A stretch of DNA of 10,425 nt from Bacillota bacterium. GTDB taxonomy: Bacteria > Bacillota > Clostridia > Christensenellales > UMGS416. The position numbers were made by a program, and so were the translations under genes. Where the stretch lies: contig JAEYRA010000017.1 of NCBI GenBank assembly GCA_023409755.1, forward strand, positions 1-10,425, given 5' to 3'. Positions 5,705 through 10,425 of the stretch are shown here, piece after piece (the first letter of the stretch is position 1; the number at the start of each line of letters is the position of its first letter). Under the pieces are notes generated by a model. The model did not search any database. It had not been told where the DNA came from and worked only from the letters and a program-made list of their open reading frames with translations.

Positions 5705-6364
5705 CTACACCATGTTGGCAAGATCCTCCGGGTTGTCTATGCCCCGGCCCATGAGATAGGTGAACTCGCCGGCCGCTTCGTCGACGTCGTAGCACATGCA
5801 CACCTCAAAGTGCTTGGAATGGGGGAAGGTTTCGTGCAGTTTGGTCAACAGGCTGCCACAGTCCATCTTGATGGTGTTCCAGTACGACGGAACGTCCGCC
5901 GTGTTCTTCACGTGGGGGGCCTTATGCCGCTCAGGATAGCCAACGACCGAAAACGGCGACAGTTCCAGAATGTGTGGGGTCATAGCGGTTCCTCCAAATC
6001 TTCGTTTCAGGGCTTCGGGCGTTGCCCGGTCGGGCTGCGGGGTGTTCACGCGCAGGAAGCACAACGACGGCGGGTACCCAAAACAGCGCTTGAAGGCCTT
6101 GGTGAACCCGGCGTGGGTGTCAAACCCGTATTCCACCGCCGCGTCGATGACCTTGCCGCCCTGCGACAGCGCGTGCTGTGCGAACTGCAGCCTGCGCCAG
6201 GTGACATAAGCCATAACCGGCATGCCGACGGCCTGCGAAAACGACCGGCTGAAGTGGTAGGGTGAATAGCCCACCTGCCCGGCAATCTTCGCTACGGACA
6301 GCGGCTCGGTCAACACCTCGTCAATGTAGTCAAGCGCCGTTTGAACGGCTTCGTCGTGTTCCAT
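5705..6364 (-). CDS. AraC-family transcriptional regulator with truncated effector-binding domain
   Basis: The open segment has 219 residues before an amber codon. The start is the ATG at 6364-6362, preceded on the minus strand by AAAGAGG. Residues 5-105 are the AraC-type double helix-turn-helix: the first helix pair is LSVAKIAGQVGYSPYHFSRSF (22-42), and the second is VIDAAVEYGFDTHAGFTKAF (72-91), followed by FKRCFGYPPS. A linker (106-127) leads into a GyrI-like effector-binding domain that starts at TPHILELSPFSVVGY (129-143). Regulators of this layout (DNA-binding domain first) bind small, often hydrophobic or cationic ligands and control efflux or catabolic genes. The product as it stands would bind DNA but lack half of its ligand domain; see the downstream in-frame segment. 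Its extended -10 is at 6397-6402. It is separated from the fucosidase operon by a terminator. Confidence 0.85.
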   Translation of the reverse strand: MEHDEAVQTALDYIDEVLTEPLSVAKIAGQVGYSPYHFSRSFSQAVGMPVMAYVTWRRLQFAQHALSQGGKVIDAAVEYGFDTHAGFTKAFKRCFGYPPSLCFLRVNTPQPDRATPEALKRRFGGTAMTPHILELSPFSVVGYPERHKAPHVKNTADVPSYWNTIKMDCGSLLTKLHETFPHSKHFEVCMCYDVDEAAGEFTYLMGRGIDNPEDLANMV

Positions 6365-6396
6365 TGGGGAGCGCCTCTTTCCCGCGCGGTGGTTTC

Positions 6397-6405
6397 AGTG
6401 TACCA
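6397..6405 (-). promoter_or_regulatory. Possible extended -10 promoter of the AraC/GyrI-like regulator
   Basis: Read on the minus strand: TGG-TACACT, an extended -10 (TGn) with TACACT at plus positions 6397-6402, about 33 nt before the ATG. No convincing -35 was found at 17 nt. The same TGTGGTA preamble occurs before the candidate -10 of the UroD operon. Confidence 0.35.
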
Positions 6406-6477
6406 CAGGGCACGGCATCCGCTTATCCTGCCTTGCTGTTTTGAGAATGGCAACCCCAGTCAAACTGGCAGTTTCTT

Positions 6478-6515
6478 AAAACAAAACAGGACAAGGCTGC
6501 GACGCCTCATCCTGT
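6478..6515 (-). terminator. Intrinsic terminator of the UroD-AraC-fucosidase-membrane protein operon
   Basis: On the minus strand ACAGGATGAGGC pairs with GCCTTGTCCTGT through 12 positions (ten Watson-Crick, two G-U) around the loop GTCGCA, and TTTGTTTT follows. It lies 15 nt past the membrane-protein stop. The terminator arm can also pair with a downstream segment (6431-6443). Confidence 0.82.
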
Positions 6516-6529
6516 CGTGTGAGGTTTTT

Positions 6530-7036
6530 TTATACAGCGGCTTCCAGCATCGCCTTCGATTTGCGCAGCGCCGCGTTCAAGAACAGCACCGAGAAGCCCG
6601 CCCCCCAAGCCCCGGTGTATATGGCCTTGTAGAGGACGTAACCCCATTTGGTCAGGGTCTCAACTTGGAAAAGGAACACGCCCGCCGTTGTCAGACCAAT
6701 GACGAGCAGGAAGGCGGTAAAGCCCAACAGCAACCCCCAACGCTTTGGCTTTTCCATCCACCCCGAGAGCCAGACAAGCCCAGCGGCGGGCGGGAGGGTG
6801 AAAAGCGTCTTTTCCTTTTTCAGGTTTTTGACCGCGCCGTCCGCGCCGAACAAACCCAGGATCGGACAGGTGATCAAGGTATCGACAGCAAAAGTAATGA
6901 GGATGCTGACCATGCCCGTCGTATAGACCGTCTTGCCCCACGCAAGGAGGAAGATGATCAACCCATTGATGATCGCGTTGATGACAAAGGATGCAACAGC
7001 CTGAGTGAAGATGTATTTACGCAGCTTTTCATCCAT
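6530..7036 (-). CDS. Small four-helix membrane protein of unknown function
   Basis: The protein has 168 residues. The start is the ATG at 7036-7034, overlapping the fucosidase stop by 8 nt (7029-7036); GGAGG sits inside the last fucosidase codons. Four hydrophobic segments are visible: about 10-33 (TQAVASFVINAIINGLIIFL), 40-63 (GMVSILITFAVDTLITCPIL), 100-123 (GLLLGFTAFLLVIGLTTAGV) and 132-155. A positively charged loop follows helix 2 (KNLKKEK, 70-76) and another precedes helix 3 (EKPKRW), suggesting that both termini and this loop face the cytoplasm. No transporter signature, signal peptide or catalytic motif is evident, and I do not recognise the family. As the last gene of the operon, translationally coupled to a cytoplasmic alpha-L-fucosidase, it may have a role in membrane passage or sensing of the substrate, but that is a guess from position alone. 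Confidence 0.82.
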   Translation of the reverse strand: MDEKLRKYIFTQAVASFVINAIINGLIIFLLAWGKTVYTTGMVSILITFAVDTLITCPILGLFGADGAVKNLKKEKTLFTLPPAAGLVWLSGWMEKPKRWGLLLGFTAFLLVIGLTTAGVFLFQVETLTKWGYVLYKAIYTGAWGAGFSVLFLNAALRKSKAMLEAAV

Positions 7037-8165
7037 GGAACGCGCCCTCCAGCTCCTTTAGAATTTGCTCTTGGAACGGAGGGATTGTGCCGTACGAGTC
7101 CGGGCCGAAGTTCAGCAGCAGGCGCCCTTTCTTGGGATAAATCTCCGCCACGATGGCCTTTACCTCTTCGGGTGTGATGTAGTCCTCCGGCCTGCTGTAC
7201 TGGTTGTAGCCGAAGGATTTGTCCATGCCCCGGCACATTTCGAAATACAGGCCGTTATCCTTCCACTTGGAGGTGTACTCAATGGTGCGGTAATCGAAAT
7301 ACGGCGTATCAAGCGGCTCGGATGCGCCGGACTTCAGAATCTTGGCTGCCGCCTTGTCCACGATTGCCCTGCCGATGGCATTGCGCAGGAAGTTGGGAAA
7401 CTGCCCCCAGCGGTCGTTTACGACCCCTTCCGGCACCTTGGAGTAATAGTACTTGAACAGCTCCGGCAAACGCTTGTCTGCGGGGTAGCCGATGTCGCTC
7501 CACAGCACATCGGGCTCATAGCGGTCGATGAGTTCCATCCAGTGGGCGTAGCAGTAGTCCATATAGCGCCGCGAGTTGTCGTTGCTCAGCAACAGCCCCG
7601 AGGCGGAGGTGATGGGCCGATCGGTAAACGTCCAGTCCAGCAACGAAGAGTAGTACACGCCAAAACGCATCCCGTTCTTCCGGCAGGCCCTGGCAAGGTC
7701 GCCAATATAGTCGAAGTCAAAATGATAGTTGTCGATGTTGGGGTTTTTCACCTTGGTATCGTACAGCACAAAGCCGTCATGGTGCTTGGTGACAGCCACC
7801 ACATATTTGGCCCCCGTTCGGGCGCAAAGCGCCATCCAGTGCTCCACATCCACGTTTTTGGCACGCTCTCTGAACTCTGCTGCAAACTCGGTGTACGGTT
7901 GATCCCCGTAGTGCTCCCGATGATACTTCTGCACCGGGCTTCCGGCAATGCGCAGACTGTTCTGGTACCACTCTACATAGGGAATGTTCGTAAACATTTC
8001 CTCAGGCGACATCGTCACCGCCATCTGGCCATAGTCCGGTACGTCAACCGGGGCATAGGCAGGAATCGTAGCCATTCCCCAGTGAATGAAGATCCCGAAG
8101 TCGCTTTGTTGAAACCAGTCGGGCGGGTTCTGCCGGTGGATATTGACAACTTTTTTCTTCGCCAT
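7029..8165 (-). CDS. Alpha-L-fucosidase, glycoside hydrolase family 29
   Basis: The protein has 378 residues. I chose the ATG at 8165 because AAAGAGG precedes it by about 8 nt; an in-frame GTG ten codons earlier overlaps the previous gene's stop and lacks such a site. GH29 landmarks are in order: DWFQQSDFGIFIHWG (16-30), the substrate-pocket signature VTKHHDGF (125-132), and FGVYYSSLLDW (168-178). LWSDIGYP (221-228) follows, with D224 as the presumed nucleophile in the W-x-D motif, and LLLNFGPDSYGTIP (349-362) closes the barrel. The acid/base residue is not obvious. The enzyme hydrolyses terminal alpha-L-fucose from glycans by a retaining mechanism. It has no signal peptide, so it is cytoplasmic and would act on imported oligosaccharides. 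The length covers the barrel only, without the usual C-terminal beta-sandwich. It lies between an AraC regulator and a membrane protein in one tight operon. Confidence 0.93.
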   Translation of the reverse strand: MAKKKVVNIHRQNPPDWFQQSDFGIFIHWGMATIPAYAPVDVPDYGQMAVTMSPEEMFTNIPYVEWYQNSLRIAGSPVQKYHREHYGDQPYTEFAAEFRERAKNVDVEHWMALCARTGAKYVVAVTKHHDGFVLYDTKVKNPNIDNYHFDFDYIGDLARACRKNGMRFGVYYSSLLDWTFTDRPITSASGLLLSNDNSRRYMDYCYAHWMELIDRYEPDVLWSDIGYPADKRLPELFKYYYSKVPEGVVNDRWGQFPNFLRNAIGRAIVDKAAAKILKSGASEPLDTPYFDYRTIEYTSKWKDNGLYFEMCRGMDKSFGYNQYSRPEDYITPEEVKAIVAEIYPKKGRLLLNFGPDSYGTIPPFQEQILKELEGAFHG

Positions 8166-8191
8166 GCTGGCACCTCTTTCATTTCTGTTGA

Positions 8192-9109
8192 TCACCAGTT
8201 GTCCGGCGCGGAGATTGTCGTTGGGTCCGCAGGCGGTGCAAGGCCGTGGTTCTGCCTGCGGTAACGCAGCGGCGTCACGCCCTCGGACTCCTTAAATTTG
8301 GATATGAAGTGGCTGGCATCATAAAAGCCGGTTTCACCGGCTATCTGCTCCAGCGTCCTGTTGGTGCCCAGCAACAGCTCGCAGCTGCGAATGATTCGCT
8401 GCCGCAGGATGTACTTAGCCGGAGTCGTACCAAAGTCAGCGGCAAACTTACGCGCGAAATACGTCGGATGATATCCGAACTTCTCCGCCAGCGCTTCAAT
8501 CGTCAGCCGGCTGCCGAGGTTTTGGTCGATGTAGTCCAGGATCTCCGCAAATCCCTCCCGCTTCGCCGCCGCGCCGCCTAACGCGCCGGAGGCTACCAGC
8601 AGCTCCATGAGCATTTGATACAGCAGCACACTGATCTCGGCGATTTGCCCCGGCTTTTCCAACCGTAGGATGACTTGCGTGCACAGCGACAGGACGGTGT
8701 CGAAAGCGGCCCCCCCAAAGACCACATCGCCGCCCAAGATATGCCGAATGATGGCCGGACTGTTGCCGCCGTAAAATTCCACCCAACACAGACCCAGGGG
8801 GGCTTCCGGGGAACTCATGTATTCATGAGCTTCCCCCGGGGGAAGCAGGAAGAGTTGACCCTTTCCAACGGGGTACTCCCTGTCCCGGAAGAGCAACGAA
8901 CCGCTCCCCCCCATGATGCAGTGGATCACGCCGTACCGGTACGAATCGTCCCTGCGTATATGGAAGTCGGGTGGCGTCGCGCTGACGATTCCGGCCCGGT
9001 TGACGCACAGCAAGATGCCATCGTCCCGGGAATAGGACGGCACATAAAGGATATCATGGGGCACATCGTAGTCTATGGCTGCGCCGTGTATGCGCCTGCT
9101 TTTCGCCAC
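8192..9109 (-). CDS. AraC-family transcriptional regulator with cupin sensor domain
   Basis: The protein has 305 residues when started at GTG 9109-9107, which has GGGAGG about 8 nt upstream, directly after the UroD-type gene's stop. The frame is open to an ATG at 9187, inside the upstream gene, but no ribosome binding site supports it. The N-terminal part (about 30-110) is a cupin-like sugar-sensing domain with the typical YRYGVIHCIMGGSGSLLF (58-74), the strand-turn VGKGQLFLLPPGEAHEY (81-97), and WVEFYG. The C-terminal part is the double helix-turn-helix: RLTIEALAEKFGYHPTYFAR (201-220) and LEQIAGETGFYDASHFISKF (253-272), then GVTPLRYR. It probably activates the operon in response to an imported sugar. 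The inverted repeat at 10268-10301 is a candidate binding site. It sits 13 nt after the UroD-type gene and 26 nt before the fucosidase. Confidence 0.9.
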   Translation of the reverse strand: MAKSRRIHGAAIDYDVPHDILYVPSYSRDDGILLCVNRAGIVSATPPDFHIRRDDSYRYGVIHCIMGGSGSLLFRDREYPVGKGQLFLLPPGEAHEYMSSPEAPLGLCWVEFYGGNSPAIIRHILGGDVVFGGAAFDTVLSLCTQVILRLEKPGQIAEISVLLYQMLMELLVASGALGGAAAKREGFAEILDYIDQNLGSRLTIEALAEKFGYHPTYFARKFAADFGTTPAKYILRQRIIRSCELLLGTNRTLEQIAGETGFYDASHFISKFKESEGVTPLRYRRQNHGLAPPADPTTISAPDNW

Positions 9110-9122
9110 CCAAGTGTCCTCC

Positions 9123-10184
9123 CTATAAAAAGGATTTCCCGGCTTCGTACATGGCCAGTATGTTTTCGACAGGCACATCGCCCTCAAAATCCTGACTGGG
9201 CGCCAGAATATAACCGCCGTTCCTGTGCAGCGCCCGGATGATTCGCGTCGTCTCGGCGCGCACCTCGTCCGGAGTGCCCAGCGGCAGCACTCCCTGCGTA
9301 TCTACGCCTCCCTGGAAGGCAAGCACATCGCCAAAGTCACGTTTGAGCCCATCCACCTCCAACCCCGGCACCTTCTGCAGCGGCTCAATCACGTCCACGC
9401 CGCAGGCAATGAGGTTCGGAATGATGTTGCGAATGGCACCGCAGGAATGCTGCATATAGAAACAGTTGTGTTGATGCGCCAGCGCTGCAAAGCGCCGGGT
9501 GTTTTCCGCAAAGAAGTCGTCCCACATGGCGGGATTGAACAGCATGCCACGCTGCGTGCCATAGTCGTCGCAGCAGCGCAGGATGTCAATCCGGTCGTCG
9601 GAGGCGCGGAACATGCGCTCGTACACCTCCAGGCTGGAATCGCAGTAACGGTTCAGCATCGCCTTAATAAGCTCCGGATCCTCGATCATTCTGACGTAGA
9701 ACTCCTCCTGGTCGTACATCAGTGTGAACACCTGATAGGGGCCAGGCCAGCCGATGCGGATGGCTTTATCGGGGTATGTATCGCAGAATTTGCGGACGGC
9801 AGCATAGTCGTACATATCCGGATCAACCCAGCCGTCAAAGGCGTTGAAATCATCCATGGTCTTCATTTTATTGTAGGGCTTATCGGTGATGTGCCAGTTG
9901 TACTCCACCCCGTTCCACTTTTCGATGTACTCGTAGCCGAAGGGATGGGTGTGCACCGTCTCCCCTTTGCTGTTGACAGTATCCGGATGGGGCGGGCCGA
10001 TATAGGGCGGGAGATCCATGATGCGCGTATCAATGTCGAGAAGCCCCATGACCTCCTCGTTGGTTTGCACGCCGAAATGACTTCGGAGCTTTTCCCATGC
10101 CGTGTCTACGCACTGCATGGTGGATGGAACCTTGTCCGTCTGTCTGTGGGAGAGCGCTGCACGTATCCGTTCCTTTGAAGTCAT
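9123..10184 (-). CDS. Uroporphyrinogen decarboxylase (URO-D)-family protein, probably methyltransferase-like
   Basis: The protein has 353 residues. The start is the ATG at 10184-10182, preceded by AGGAAGGAAGG. It has the TIM-barrel pattern of the URO-D superfamily: MTSKERIRAALSHRQTDKVP at the N-terminus, a central FNPAMWDDFF (216-225), HSCGAIRNIIPNLIACGVD (246-264) and the strand AFQGGVDTQGVL (289-300). H246 and C248 correspond to the H-x-C half of the zinc site of corrinoid:thiol methyltransferases such as MtaA. The C-terminal cysteine normally expected near the last strand is not seen; LAPS (327-330) stands there. It lacks the usual haem-pathway neighbours and sits first in a sugar operon. 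URO-D-like proteins in such Clostridia loci are common but their reactions are not established. A corrinoid- or cofactor-linked methyl transfer is one possibility; the sequence alone cannot confirm it. Confidence 0.85.
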   Translation of the reverse strand: MTSKERIRAALSHRQTDKVPSTMQCVDTAWEKLRSHFGVQTNEEVMGLLDIDTRIMDLPPYIGPPHPDTVNSKGETVHTHPFGYEYIEKWNGVEYNWHITDKPYNKMKTMDDFNAFDGWVDPDMYDYAAVRKFCDTYPDKAIRIGWPGPYQVFTLMYDQEEFYVRMIEDPELIKAMLNRYCDSSLEVYERMFRASDDRIDILRCCDDYGTQRGMLFNPAMWDDFFAENTRRFAALAHQHNCFYMQHSCGAIRNIIPNLIACGVDVIEPLQKVPGLEVDGLKRDFGDVLAFQGGVDTQGVLPLGTPDEVRAETTRIIRALHRNGGYILAPSQDFEGDVPVENILAMYEAGKSFL

Positions 10185-10250
10185 GGCGTTCCTTCCTTCC
10201 TATTGATTGACTGCATCGGTAGGAAAGGGACAAAAGCTTATGTAAAATCT

Positions 10251-10301
10251 ATATTACCACAACAGTATATTTTGCATAACGGATGTGTTTCATGCAAAAT
10301 A
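10251..10301 (-). promoter_or_regulatory. Activator-type promoter with inverted repeat for the URO-D/AraC/fucosidase operon
   Basis: Read on the minus strand, an extended -10 TGG-TAATAT lies at plus positions 10251-10259 and has only a poor -35 (TTATGC, 10274-10279) at 17-nt spacing. The -35 overlaps one arm of a perfect 10-bp inverted repeat, TATTTTGCAT (10268-10277) and ATGCAAAATA (10292-10301), with a 14-nt gap. The repeat would be centred about 40 nt before the predicted start (near 10244), the usual position for an activator contacting RNA polymerase. The leader to the ATG would be about 60 nt. Confidence 0.5.
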
Positions 10302-10336
10302 GGAAATTCTTCACCTGAAAAGACGCATTCCGTTAT
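10276..10336. repeat. Inverted repeat ATAACGGA...TCCGTTAT upstream of the operon
   Basis: ATAACGGA (10276-10283) and TCCGTTAT (10329-10336) are exact 8-bp complements, overlapping the left arm of the longer inverted repeat at one side. Flanking bases (TGTGTTTC versus ATGCGTC in the other orientation) show weaker similarity, so these may be two further copies of a regulator half-site. Confidence 0.35.
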
Positions 10337-10425
10337 TTATGTGGAGTGCTCGTAACATGAACCGGCGCGAAAGAAGGGAATCCCGCTTCGCATTCTGCAG
10401 ACCTCTACGTGGCAGAGTTGAAGCG
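10337..10425. other. Right-end stretch with no assignable gene
   Basis: Beyond the operon promoter, 89 nt remain to the window end. An ATG at 10357 opens a 23-codon plus-strand frame (MNRRERRESRFAF...) with only a weak GGAG before it, running off the edge. One minus-strand frame is also open. Neither gives a recognisable protein, so I make no gene call. Confidence 0.4.

Noticed and set aside
5705..5707. Amber recoded as a sense codon genome-wide
   Set aside because: Three other genes in this window end naturally at TAG with good downstream context, which contradicts general recoding.
5375..6265. Plus-strand open frame of about 296 codons opposite the AraC/GyrI-like regulator
   Set aside because: It begins inside the terminator hairpin and is antisense to a recognisable regulator, so it cannot explain the amber codon as overlap coding.
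7065..8264. Plus-strand open frame of about 400 codons opposite the fucosidase
   Set aside because: It is antisense to a well-defined GH29 enzyme, without a ribosome binding site or domain motifs; an artefact of GC-rich codon structure.
9225..10178. Plus-strand open frame of about 317 codons opposite the URO-D-type gene
   Set aside because: It mirrors a clear URO-D-family protein and shows no independent coding signals.
10357..10425. Possible start of a gene beginning MNRRERRE, reminiscent of NusB N-termini
   Set aside because: Similarity stops after eight residues, the ribosome binding site is weak and only 23 codons are visible. More sequence to the right is needed before calling it.
1..10425. 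CRISPR arrays, tRNA/rRNA genes, transposase or insertion-sequence ends
   Set aside because: No spaced direct-repeat arrays, cloverleaf-like segments, transposase motifs or paired terminal repeats with target duplications were seen.

Overview
The window looks like a chromosomal segment of a high-GC, Gram-positive gut-type anaerobe, probably a member of the Clostridia. The clues are GC-rich codon use, AGGAGG-type ribosome binding sites, sigma-A-like promoters with 17-bp spacers, compact hairpin-plus-T-tract terminators, a lipobox lipoprotein, and a carbohydrate locus regulated by AraC-type proteins. The taxonomic call is an inference; there is no rRNA or other marker gene here.

Left part (1-3230). 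A minus-strand gene runs off the left edge and looks like the N-terminus of an alpha-L-rhamnosidase-type protein. Divergent from it, a plus-strand pair (two-domain GNAT acetyltransferase and Fe-S flavodoxin/NADPH-dependent FMN reductase) overlaps by ATGA. The pair sits behind a strong promoter and a leader of about 200 nt. That leader holds a tiny SD-ATG-Ile-Arg-stop frame and an intrinsic-terminator-like hairpin just before the GNAT ribosome binding site, which suggests attenuation. A strong terminator ends the pair. A minus-strand lipoprotein with its own promoter follows.

Middle (3146-5418). An enolase-superfamily sugar-acid dehydratase sits alone between its own promoter and terminator. 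Next is an AT-richer gene of unknown function with its own promoter, ended by a perfect 16-bp hairpin that serves both convergent units.

Right part (5403-10425), all genes on the minus strand. One operon reads UroD-type (methyltransferase-like) protein, AraC-family regulator, GH29 alpha-L-fucosidase, four-helix membrane protein, with gaps or overlaps of no more than about 26 bp. It starts behind a weak -35 promoter that carries a perfect 10-bp inverted repeat centred near -40, and it ends at an intrinsic terminator. Downstream is a separate AraC plus GyrI-like effector-binding regulator, interrupted by a single in-frame amber codon.

The window has a deoxy-sugar theme: a rhamnosidase-like gene, a fucosidase, and an enolase-superfamily acid-sugar dehydratase. 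The parts most worth following up are the UroD-type protein co-operonic with the fucosidase, the candidate activator site in front of that operon, the attenuator-like leader, the amber-interrupted regulator and the unrecognised AT-rich gene.
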